Shown: in pieces, positions 36,001 to 47,760 of the stretch
Layout: the number at the start of each line of letters is the position of its first letter
How positions within the stretch are numbered: the stretch's first letter is position 1
Origin: Otis tarda
Taxonomy: Eukaryota; Chordata; Aves; Otidiformes; Otididae
DNA: 64,000 nucleotides
NCBI GenBank assembly: GCA_026413225.1
Contig: CM048554.1
Coordinates: 56,627,463 to 56,691,462, forward strand
Reading direction: 5' to 3'
The notes under the pieces: model-generated
Seen by the model: the letters and a program-made list of their open reading frames with translations, nothing else
What the model was told of the DNA's origin: nothing
Database searches by the model: none
Position numbers and translations under genes: made by a program

Positions 36001-39000
36001 GGAACAATTAAAATAAGTTTATGCACTTTCAGGGAAACCCTATAGCAAGATGTGCAAAATAGCATACAATAAAATGAAAAATTAAACCCTTAGTGGATTT
36101 GAGCTGCTGCGTGTAAGAAATTTGATAAAAAGCATTTCAAGAAAGTAGGCAATTTTACAGAGTAGCAAGTAGTCGGTTCTACCTCAAAGGTACTAGCCCA
36201 AGTACCCTGGATTTTTGTGATTGGCAAAAGACCCCAGATGGATGTCTGCATTAATACTAATAAGTGAAATTCATCCCTGAGGGGAAAAAAAGCCTTCTTT
36301 AAAGCCTGAAATAGGCGAGATTCACTCCTAGCAGAAAGCATGCATAAATAGAGGAAGAAATCTCTCTCTATTCTGAATAGAGAGAGAGCAGTCTCAACCA
36401 AGAGTCTCTCTGCTTGTAGGATTTAGTCTCTGATATCTGAAATCCAATTTGATTTTTAGGATATAGTTTGTGTAGTAACATGTAAGTGAACAGTGACACT
36501 TCCCTAACTAGAAACAATATATGTATTTTATTGCATATTAAAACCCATTTCAACATTGCATTCAACACTGAGTTTTTACTGTGTTTCTCCTGCTCAGCCT
36601 CAGTATAAATAAGCAGCCTTGAAACAAATATCAAAACTAAATGGCATTGAATATAATGAAACAACATTGAGTCTAATGAAGCAGAATTGCTATGTAAACA
36701 GGGATGCTTTTATCTCGTTGGAATTTTTATGTCCTTGCATGTCTCAGCTACATTTTTGTAACCTGATTCTTAGGAAACGCCTGATATCTCTTTATGATTG
36801 TTAGCAGAGACCAAGACAGCTCTGTAACATGTGCTTAACGCTGTGGTGTGAAAGTAATATCAAGTTTGCCATTTTAGAAGTGAAATGTCATTGTCCTCAC
36901 CTTATTACAGGGGGTTGGCTGTAAAACTTGGTAACCTCTAGGTCTTTTAAGAGCAACGGGTTGCACGCAGCCAAAGGTCGGGTGAGAGTGTCACTTGGAA
37001 GCTCCTTGCCTGCGAGCCCTTTCATTATGTCTTTTAATGTCTTTGTCCAGATACCAGCAGCAACAATGCTAGCAATAACAGTAAACCTCACAAAACTTTC
37101 TTTGGGCTGAGAATCATGCCAAAAGAAGAGGTTTTTATTTCCTACTGTAACATAAGCCGTACCAGGATGCTGACTGACCTCTCTGTGCCAGGGACGGGTG
37201 AAACACCCAGCCACTGCCCGTGCATCTGCTCTTTGACACCTGGGGCTGTTGTAGGAGCTCTGCACAGACTAGGGAAGTTCCTCATTCTTCCCAGTGCAAA
37301 AAAACCCACAATCCAGTAAATACCCGCCTAAATTACATTTTTTTTATTATCACGTTCTTTTCACTCTATGCTTAAGTAAAATATATTTGGCTTGCACCTG
37401 AACATCATCTTCCCCTTTGCCATTGATACATGCTTTTGTCCCTTTCAGAAAACTGCTCAAAATTTAGCCTTTCAAGTTAATGTGCTGCAGCTCCTTGTAT
37501 AAGAACTGGGTTGAGCAGAAGCACGTGAATAAATGGTTCTGTTTGACAGTGCTGAATGTGGAAGTATGTCTGATAGTACATTGGTAGGCCTTTTCAAATT
37601 CTCCACAGCTCACTTGAACTTAAAAACAGATGATGGCAAGATAAATTAATATATTTTTTTTTAATTACTGGAAGCAATGGAAGAAAACCCCTGTGATATC
37701 TATTGCCCTAAACTGTCCTGTTCTGTTAATAGCTTCTTCATTTAAAATACCATCAACACTGCCTAATCTTGCAGTTGTGGTGCTGTTCTTAAGCCTCTTT
37801 CTCCTGGAAGTTTTGGGTTTGTTTTTCTTTTTTACTGAGAATTTCTGTTTCATTAAAAATTCTTTCTAGACCCCCTGATCTGTTGCTTCTCTCTGTGCGC
37901 TGCCTTTTAATGGACATGGTGCACAGAAGAGCTATGGCATGAGATTTCCTGTATCTATGTGTTTATAAAGGCTGAGGACTCAGACTTGGATCTTAAAATG
38001 CATTCTTTGGCAGCCAGGTGTCCCATCAGTTCTACTTAGGAAATATGCGTCAATTAGCTGGGCTTTCTATTCCTCTCCCATGGGCTGTTGAGTCTGTAAT
38101 CAGAAATTTAGAGGAATGGCTCGCTGACCCAAATTCCAAATATTGAAAAACCTCAAAGTAATGTAGCACATAAAGTTTGGGTATGAAGAATGAAGCTTCT
38201 GACACCTCACTTTCATTACACAGATGGTAACAAGAATGGAAAATGTCACAAGGATAATTCACTTATGTTTGGTCTTTTGTACTGTAATTATCTAGTCCTT
38301 CTCGCTTTAGGCTCCCCTTTTCCTACATAACTTTTGGGACAAGGTGGATTTGGCTTTTAATGGTCTAATAAATACAAGTAATAGTTTGTGATTTGTTTAA
38401 TATTTTGAACTGAAAGGTCAAGGGTAGGAAGATTAAAAAGTCATTGGGGAAAACACTCTCCGTAAAAGCCATCTCTTGCTGGAAGTAACACAGTTTCTTA
38501 AGTAAGCATAAAATCAGTTTACGAAGGCTCCAAGCCCAAATTAAAGCAGAAAGGAAAATAATGTTAGTGCATAGATACCACCAGCTGTAGAAAGATAAGT
38601 GAAATGAAAAACCAGGCAGGGGAATCATAGCCAGGATTTTCCATAGGGTTTCTGTAGCATTGATTATGATTTTGGGGTTTCGTTTTTTTTTTTTTTTAGC
38701 ACATCTATCTGAAAGTCAGTAGAATAGAAGTAATGATTGAAGTGCTCTTGAGCCTACTCTTCCCAGTTTGGCTTTGCTAATTAAATTGGAGCTTTTTGTG
38801 ACCTTTCCAGGCAAATGATTGTCTATGCAGTAAGTAACTGGTACCCCTTTTTTTTGTGTATGGACCCTGAGACAGGGAATTTGGCTCAGATAACACCATT
38901 CTGAGCAAATACCCCACTACAGTAAAGTGTGTGAAGGTTACTGCGAAGTTAGCCCTCTGTGAGGGCAATGTAGTAGTGTGTTTGAAGGCATATGTAGTTG

Positions 39001-40889
39001 CATGTGATGATTTGTGTGTGTGCTAAAGGTTTGTCAGCAAGCACCACTGTCTTCTCATCTGCTTGCCAAAAATTCTTGTTCCTACTGCATGTGTTACAGC
39101 ATACTGAAATCGGCTGAGATTGGTATGGTCAACTAAAATAGAAGTGCTGCTGAGATCTTTAAAAGAGAACATGTTACGAGATTGACTTCTTCCCTCTCCT
39201 CCTGTATACGGGGAAGTCTGTAGATGTGCTGTATTTTCTCAGTCTGTGCTCTGACCCTTTAACACTTCTCTCCCCCTCCTCAATGCTTGCACCATGTGCA
39301 AGGAAATTACGGTATCAGCAGCTTGTCTCTGGCTGGAGCTCTGCTTGCAAAGCCCCAGGTGAGACTGAATCATGGAGTATTTAATGAAAAGCTGACTGCT
39401 GCCAAACAACAGTCTTAAATTCCAGCATCTGTGCACATCCCATCTCCTTTTCTTCCCTTTTGTGTGGGAGGGAGATTGAGGAGAGAAGCTCAAGGGCTCT
39501 TTGTCCCAACCTTTTTCCATGATCTGAAGGTGCTCAGTTATGGATGGCTCTGCCTTACCCCACTTGTGTCCTTGGCAATGCTGCAGTGTTGGTAAGGGAG
39601 AAATCATTCAAGGCTGCTTGCAGGAGTGGCTAAAATAGTGTTATTTGTGCACTGTGAGAACAGGAGACCTGAGACAGATGGACCTTTTTCTTCTCTTGGG
39701 GACAGTCTGCAGAGTTTGTATGTTTCCCTGGAGTCCCAGACAAGTGCCCTGTTTGCTTTTCACTGGAATAAGCTCTTTCCATCTCAGAAAATGGGATCAA
39801 GTCTGCAGAGATCTTTGCAATATGCTGCTAATTTAGTGTATTTCTTCTGAATGACAATATGGGAACCATTCCTCTAAAACATCTTCTCTCTGTTAAAGCA
39901 AACAGGCTGAGCAGACCTATAATGGGGGCTTCTAGTTATGTGTTTGTTAAGTAGAAGGCAGACTTTTTGTCATTTTAGTGAAAGGATGCAAGCGTGAGGA
40001 GTACCATGTGGAACGTAATTAAAGGTTTATTGTACATTTGAGGTTATCTACAATTTTACAAGATAAACCTTCTGTAGCTCTGGTGAACCTGGAAGGAAAG
40101 TCAGACTGCACAGGGGTGAGAGCTTCAGGAAAAGAGCTGTCTTTGCTATGGCAAGTCAGGTGGAGACACTAGTCCCATGGACAGAAGAAGGGCACCAATA
40201 GCTACGTGCAACTGTTTGGTACTGGAAGGGTGGTTAACATCGTGTGATATTTTCTCTGAGTATTAAAGGTGGAAATGTATTGTACCTGTAATTATCGTCG
40301 TCTAACTTAAAAATGTTACGGCAACAGTGCTAGGTCGTTCTGCCCTTCTGTGGTGAAAGAGAAAGCGCTATTTAGTACTTCTTTTGTAGTTTCTTAACAG
40401 CATCTTTTTCTCCCTGGGATGTTCTGAGCAGTTAAACCAGCCCTCCCGCAGAGTAGGATCATGCTCTTTTTATTTAGTTGCAGAAAACATTTACCATATA
40501 CTATAGCAAATCACACAATCAATCTTCATGCTAATCATTCTCTGCTGGAAGCTATTTACTACAAAAACTTCTGAAATGTTCTTACTAGCTGGAAAGCAGA
40601 GAATCACAGACAAAAGAGTGATTCACTTATGTTTAAAAAAAAACAAAAACAAACCAAAATGGAATACTTTGAAAAAGGTTGGAGTGTTTCAGATTAGATG
40701 GGTAAAGGCTGAAGAAAGAGACACTTGGAAATTGCCTTCTTCAGTGGGGCTTCTCCTTAAACCTGCCCAGATCTAATTCTATCTGAAGTCCTTGCCTCAG
40801 CCATTATTTGCTTCTGTGCTACCATTTAAATTATGGACCTCTGATTTACATTCATTCTGTCGCAGTGGTTTCATTAGAGTTAGCTCTGA
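33014..40889. other. Intergenic stretch, no confirmed gene
   Basis: No repeat of recognised family. One minus-strand candidate exon (36901-37106) is listed separately. Other ORFs lack support. Confidence 0.55.
36901..37106 (-). other. Candidate unassigned exon with a hydrophobic segment
   Basis: A 206-nt minus-strand segment with acceptor cttcttttggcatgattctcag and donor AAG|GTGAGGACA. It is open in a single frame; the other two contain stops. It includes a hydrophobic stretch (FVRFTVIASIVAAGIW) followed by KDIMKGLAGKELPSDTL and ends VTKFYSQPPVI. I do not recognise it and found no partner exon, so it may be chance. Confidence 0.2.
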
Positions 40890-41365
40890 TTGCAGCACTC
40901 CAGTCATGAGAGTCGTCCCATCATGTTTCTGTGATGGTGACTAAGTCATAGCTATCCTGCTGTACAATGGCTTCCAGCTCCTCCTGTTTGTTGCCTGTGC
41001 TGTGTGCATTGGTGTAGATGCATTTGAGTTGGGTTATTGATTTCACCTCCAGCATTGTCATGCCACTACTAGGCTCATCTCTAGTGAGCCTGGTTATATC
41101 CCCTTCCCTCTTCAAACCTAGTTTAAAGCCCTCTCAATGAGCCCTGCCAAGTCATGAACGAGAATCCTTTTCCCTCTTTGAGACACCCAAACTCCATCTG
41201 TTGCCAGCAGGCCCAGTGCTGTGTAAACCTCCCCATGATCAAAAACCCCAAAATTCCACTGATGGCACCAGCCTCTGAGCCAAATGTTAATCAGGTGAAT
41301 TTTCCTGTTCTTTTCAGTATTCTTCCATACCACTGATGGGATTGAGAAAAACACAACCCGATGGA
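40890..41365 (-). mobile_element. CR1 LINE fragment spanning ORF1 end and ORF2 start
   Basis: Read on the minus strand, ORF1 C-terminal sequence (HLINIWLRGWC...FGVFDHGEVYTALGLLATDGV...GKRILVHDLAGLIERALN) ends at TAG 41118-41120. The short inter-ORF linker and the ORF2 endonuclease N-terminus follow (LKCIYTNAHSTGNKQEELEA, then YDLVTITET). A stop (TGA, 40921-40923) replaces the Trp of the ITETWW motif, after which WDDSHDWSAA is still readable. ORF1 of CR1-type LINEs carries an SGNH esterase-like domain. The usual 'DGVHLS' catalytic-histidine position reads DGVWVS here. Both ends are truncated. Confidence 0.85.
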
Positions 41366-43959
41366 GTGGAGTACGTCAGTGCCTGTCTTGCAGAAAACTT
41401 GCGTATGGAAAAGTTCTGGGGGCCCAAGTGAGGTTTTGTGCTCTTTTTGCAGCACCAAGGAGAAGCATCTCTGTGTGTGTGAGAGTCTTAGACCTCTCGT
41501 TGTGCTTTGTGGCTGTTCTAACCACGCTTATGTGGCAGTTATAGAAAGTATATAGAGACTCATGCCAGTTTGGATTTAAGGGTGTTTGAAGAAAGTAGCA
41601 GTGATTTAAAAAAAAAAGAGAAATAAAGAAATAGAGGGTATGTAAAGCTATTGGAGTTTGTGGTAGGTCTCTTCAGAAAGGAAACAGGCAGATACGACAC
41701 AACTGAACAGGGACTGGCTTATTCTGGAAAGGAAACATAGAAATTTGCTTTTAAATATGTGTCTGGTATAGAGCTGCAGCATGCCTCACCCTCTGCTGCA
41801 CTGTGTATTTCATTTACTTTACAAAATCAAACAGCTTAAGGTTTGAGTCACCCTCCATTAAGCTGAACAAAATGAAAATGCCAACGCTTTTGGAACATGT
41901 TGATGTGGGCCCTAAAGCGGAAAACAAACGTAACATCGAGCTACCCTTCTTGATGCGAATGGCGAGAAATAAACTATTTAGTAAAGTGGGGAATCTGTAG
42001 GACTGTTTCTTTTGTGTCGCTCTCTGTGTTGGGGAAAAGCACTGGACAGCAGAAAACTTCAGTCTCTGAGTGAGATCTACTTTTCGACTCATTTCTGATA
42101 TTATTGTTTTCACTTGTTTATTATTTATCTTGTTCAGTACTCAAAAGCTGCCCAAAGCTGCAAATCTGAATCACAGGATGAGGTTTGATACCTTAAATCG
42201 GAATTATCTGGGATATCAACGAGGGCAATGCAGCCCCTGATGATGGGGGAGCAGGTTTCAGCCTCTCTTACTGGCTGAGCACATCCTGTCTGGTGGGAGA
42301 GAGTTTGTCATAAGGGATTACAGAGTGCAGCCAGGAGTGGGAGACTGTTATGGCAGGCGCTCTGGGAACCTGAGCTACGCCTGCGGTCTCACTGTTACCC
42401 GTTATTGGATCCCCTCCTCCTCACCCCCTCCCCAGATCGCTGCAGGAAAGCGTGCAGGCAGTAGGAGGTCTGGCCATCAAAAGGCATCTGGGAGGCTAAG
42501 GCTACGGGAAAATGATGTTAAATTGTGAATCGGAAGGCATTCGCTCAGGAAAGCACCAGAGGCTATGTGTGAGTCCAGAGCTACAGGGGGAAAGAGTGGG
42601 ATGTCAGCTGGAGCATGCAGCAGGGGTTTGCAGACATGGTGAGGTACCCCCCACATAATCCTTAGAGCAAAACATGCTCAATACTGTTTCAGCAAGGTTG
42701 TAATTTCCAGCTTAATGGATTTAAGACCCACGGTGACTGGCTCTGAAAGTAGCTATCAGTTCTCTCCTGTGCAAAAACCAGTGCAGGCAGTGCCTGAGTT
42801 GCAACGTGGCCACACTCAGTGCACCCTCCTGAATGCACCCCACCGTGAGCAGAGCACCTTACAGGTATGATGTGACAATGTTTAGTTCGAATGGTGGTAT
42901 AAGGCAGGAGCTCCTGTAGCTCTCAGGGGGATGCTGATGGGGTGAATCAGCCCACTGGATCTAGACAGGCCCCTCCTCTGGTGGGGTGGGCAAGCAGCTC
43001 ATACGTTACCTGTTTCTTGTGGCCACAGAAGTGTAGGAGCTATGACTAAGGCTGTCAGGAAAAGTAAAATATGAGAGTAAATGGGCCTTATTTGCTCAGT
43101 ATTGCAACCAACGAGAAGGTTACTGTCTTAGCTGTCCAGGATGCCACACCATACAGACCCCCTTGACTGTGCTGCTGTAAGAGCAAGGTCTCATTATATT
43201 TCCAGGCAGGTTGAGGGTGGCCTGTGGGCAGGTGTTGTGGGGGCCATCTCTGTGTGATGTTTCCCAAAACTTATAACACACTGGCTGTGGAGGCTCTTTT
43301 GAATGTCTTCCATCACTTGAGATACTCATCACCAAAGAGGATGGTGGCACAGGGATGTCCCCTATCGGTGTACATGTTACCTGATCCCCATGGTGACATG
43401 TTGCCCCCCAATATGGTGACAAAGGCATAGAGGTAAATAGGCAGATTGTCCATTTAAACTGAAGACTGGATCCTGTCTTTGTTTCTGCAACATAAGGAGG
43501 AACAGTGATGGGAAGTCACTGCAGCCTGGTAGAGTTACAGACACAAGAGCAGATCTCCACTCTGAATGATGGTTGCTATCACTAAAAAGGGCATTTTAAT
43601 GTTTTAAATGCCTGTTTCATAATAATCAGAGTTTTCAGGTTGCACAATAGGGCTGATTAATGTGCACCTCAGGTGTGCTGGAGGCTCACATTTGTTACAC
43701 ACACCGTGCACCCATTAATTGGCAGTGCAACGTGGTCTGTCATGCTGTACTGCTTAATTACGTTGTCTCTCCTGACCCAGGGCTCATGTGTGTTGTGCAA
43801 AGCCATAAATACTGCAAGAGCCCCATTTCCACTGAAATCAACAGGATATTTGCCATTGTGCTGAGATGAGAGGAGGACTTTGCTGTATAAGTTAAATAAG
43901 GCAGATGCACCTAGCAGAGACTTTAAAGTGGGAAGAAGCGCAGCAAAGGACATGTGAAT
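41366..43959. other. Intergenic stretch, no gene recognised
   Basis: No supported exon or clearly identified repeat. Short ORFs only. Confidence 0.6.
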
Positions 43960-44245
43960 TATGAAAGATCAAACTCAAAAGGGATCTGAAAAGATTACAG
44001 AATAAACTAGAAAATGTTAAAGAAGGCATAAGAGTAGCAAAGATAGAAGGTAAAATGAAAATTGGACAAGAGGTAAAAATAAATAAGAGAGATTTCAAGT
44101 GGATACAGAATAAGAAGTGAACGAGGCAACAGGGATTCTGCAAAATGGAAAGAGTAATTTTGTAACAGAAGCAGCAGACAGTGTTGAATAAATAAATGAA
44201 TTATAGGTTTGATTTCACAGAGGAGAATGGGAGAAATTTAATATA
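43960..44245 (+). mobile_element. Possible ancient CR1/L3-like LINE fragment
   Basis: A purine-rich stretch whose broken translation resembles the basic linker of CR1/L3 ORF2 (VKINKRDFKWIQNKK, then VLNK...DFTEENGRNL). Strongly diverged, with stops; boundaries approximate. Confidence 0.35.
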
Positions 44246-46846
44246 TCAGAAACAGGAACGTTCCTGGGGCACGGTGAGGGACATCCATGTGGAGCAAGGG
44301 GAGGGAGAATAGGAGTGAGCCCACCACTGAGGCATTGAACGCTGGACACCATGGCTCCCTTTCTGGTTCTCCTGGGGATTTGCTCTGATGTGTAGGTGGT
44401 CTGCTTATCTCTCTGTGCTTTAGCGTGGGTGGTGGTGGTCTCCTGGGACAAGGTTTGGCCTTTTTGTCTGTCAGTTTGGTGGGAGGCAGGACCTGCCTGA
44501 GGACCTATTCTGCTTCTGCATCACTACAGTTCCTCTTCACCACCAAGAAACTGCCAGATAACCAGCATTCCTGCACTGCAAGAATAACTGTGAAAGGACA
44601 GGAAATTTGGACCAGAAAAAAACCCCACGCCTATTAAGTTATTTTTTGGCAGACATACTTTTTGATTTTATCCTGTAGAATAATTTGACACAATAGATAC
44701 TTGACAATAGTTTAGTCAGTCCAGTCCTAGATGTCTAGCAACTGTCCATCACAGGATGGTATAATAGCAAAATAAAGGTCTGCTGAGAATTACTTTAATG
44801 GGCTAAATTAGCACTTGGTCAGTTTAAACACAGTGGCTGGCAAGATTTGGAAATACATTGGTCACTTGTGTTGTTTATGAATACACATTAAGTGCAGCAG
44901 AATAAAGGAGGATGCTTCAGATCCGAATGGATAAAACAGTTTAATTAAAAGTGGCCGTAATCTTAAACTTCAAGGCAAGCTATTTTGTATCAGTTAAGGA
45001 CCACTGAGTGGTCCTCCTCCTCTCTGCCACCTAGTCAGTACCAGAAAGAAATGTGAGAACGTGAGGCATATTTAAAAAACTTATCTAAGAATAATATGAT
45101 GTAATAGCTGCAGAATTCAAATATATTTGTATCTAGATTAAAGAATTAAAAACATCCCTAAAGCTTATAGGTTAATTTAGCAAGTGCCAAAAATTAATTT
45201 TACAGGTGTACAAACTGAGCATCTCTGATTCCATATAAATCAAAGGTAAATAACTAGGCAGGCAATCCTGGAAGTGTTTCAAGAGAATAAATGAACACTT
45301 GGTGGGAGGGAATGAAAAGAAATTAAAAAAAAAAAGAAAAATAAAACCAAACAGAAAAGGAAAAATCCAAGCCTTACAGGCTGCTGCTTGTAGCTGGAGG
45401 GAAGACATAGCGCGTGGATCTTAATGGAAGATGAGCTCGGGAACTGTTCAGCTTTAAAGCCTTGTTGCCAGCATATTTTAGGACTGCATTACCCTCTCTT
45501 TTTCACCTGTGTTAAAACAATGTGAGAAGTTTGACTTGCAAGCCAGCCCTCACTCACAGCGGCTGGATAGAGAGCAGCTCTGGCTCAAGCTGGGGAAGCA
45601 AGGCATGTGGAGCATAATGCGCCGGAGGTGCTGCGGCTCCCTTTAGACAGGGTGGGACTGAGCCTGTCAGGGAGACTCGGCTGACTGTGGGGATGTGGAT
45701 GCTCCTGGACAAAGACATCAGTTCTGAGGATGGCAAAACACTCAATAAGAGATAAAAGGATGAAAGGAGCCAGTATCACCGCTTCACTGCAGGCTGGATT
45801 TGAGTATGTAAATACAAGCCTGGTTTGATCACCTTTTATTGCCACTTTAAAAGCCTCATACCTTTCTGAGGGAGGCAATTTTAAATGCCAGTGCTGATTT
45901 TAGCCTAACTTTTGCATTTTAGTTTTGTGTAGTTACTAATGGCACTATCTATAATCCAACTTTGGGTAGGAATGAACCTGAGAAAAAAGGCAGCCACCTC
46001 TTACAGTTTATTTGCTTTGCATTTAATTCAGCTGCTGTGCTTACAATCCCACCCCCCAAAAACCAGAACAAATAGTAAAAGAGCTAGGGAAATTCAACTT
46101 AAAAGTCTAAGTTGTAATTAAAGCACTTGACAATTTAAGGTAAAGTTTTATCTCGCTTACTAAAATGTAATTTAGAAATACAGAGAGGAGGCAGTTATGT
46201 GTGGTTTTAACCTGGGACTCCGATTCAGTTGGGCATGTTAAGCTCTGTCCATCTGTCCATTTGAAAAGTACCTTCCAGATACAGGCAGACCCAAGCCCTG
46301 CAGGAAGCACTGGAGGTGCAGTCTGCTTCTGCAGCTGATCTGGGTAGCAGCTCTGGCTGCAGTGCCACATGAGGCAGCTGGATTGAGATGAAATGCTCGT
46401 CTGGTCCTGGTAACACTTCCCCAGTTCATCCCGCTGAGACACAGAGTTTCAGCCTCACCGAGTGCTCAGGTTGCTTTGCATGTACCTGCACCCCATTGCT
46501 GCTCAGGTGATTGGGGGAACCAACCTGTGTCTCAGCCACTGGAGCTTTTTCCTTCATGGACAGTGGTGCAGCTTCATCTCAAGGTGAAAGTCAAAGGTGA
46601 GCAGCAAGCAGAAGGTCCTCCAGGCCCTGCAGATGCCTGGAGAGCAAATGACTGGCCAGGACAGACAAATACAGGTGTTACGGACACTTGGACACATATC
46701 CCTGGTATGCTGATAAGGCTATTACCTTTTTTTCTCTGCTGAACTATTCCTTCACTATGGATGAAGAAGTGTTAGACCAAAGCATGTAATTTATCTGTTT
46801 AAAAAAGCTATTTTGACAAAGACCTGCTTACAGCACTAGGGATATA

Positions 46847-46855
<9 letters not shown>

Positions 46856-46878
<23 letters not shown>

Positions 46879-46885
46879 CCCCCCC
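46856..46885. repeat. T23 followed by C7 tract
   Basis: Homopolymer T run turning directly into a C run. Similar T-then-C junctions occur near 53836 and 57873. Confidence 0.95.
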
Positions 46886-47551
46886 TAATAAATCTTTCAC
46901 AAAACTAAGGCATTGACATTACATCTCTGTTAAGGTAATTTACTCCCCACAGTAATTTTGACTTAGTTTGTTCTACATGGAGTGATATTTTAATCATCCT
47001 TTCAGTGCTTATTGATGAGGGTTTGCTGCAAAAGATGAGAAGATTAGTTTAAAATGATCCCTTGTGAATTTTAAAACAATAACAAGGAAGTGAACACAGT
47101 CTAAAACAAATTAAGAAATGTAATAGACTTAATAAAAGGCTGGTATTTTATTTGATGTACAAAATGACTGGAAGACTCTGGTGGGGCTGCCCATACTCTT
47201 ATCCAACTAAGGTGGTGGGTTTTTTTTTTTTGTTTTAAATTGAATATGCACAAATCTTCTCCTCTCTAAAGGTAAATGATCAATGAGATAAATGGTTTGT
47301 ATTTTGTCCAATAATAAAATGTTTTACCTTGATTCAAACACCATATAAAAACTGTGCCTCGTTCCCATACCCATCACCTAGGCATAATTTGCACTTTCTC
47401 ACACACCAGGAGGGCTCTGGTTTCAAAGCTTTCCTCTCATCAACTCTTGGCTCTTCCTCAGCATGTGAGAGGGTAGCTTTCTTCAAAAATTAATTAACTG
47501 TCAGGTCAGAGGGAATGGAGTATCTTCCTCAGACACTACGATCCCTGCAAT

Positions 47552-47583
47552 CCTTCAAGGATACAAAAGGGCATCCTTGAAGG
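47552..47583. repeat. Perfect 11-bp inverted repeat
   Basis: CCTTCAAGGAT and its exact reverse complement are separated by 10 nt. It could form a hairpin. No T-run or gene context gives it a role. Confidence 0.9.
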
Positions 47584-47733
47584 CTGAAATTACAGCTTCA
47601 AACAACCAACTATCTGATTTTTTTTGACTAAACATGACACAGTCTCCACCACTAGCGTTTATGTTCAGTGGTAATCAGCCAGACTGAAAAAAAAAAAAAA
47701 ATCACGGTGCCGAAGTCCTTGGATGACTGAACT

Positions 47734-47760
47734 GTCTCAGAGGTTCGAGATCTCTGAGAC
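47734..47760. repeat. Perfect 9-bp inverted repeat
   Basis: GTCTCAGAG and CTCTGAGAC flank a 9-nt spacer, 150 bp from another inverted repeat. Confidence 0.9.
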
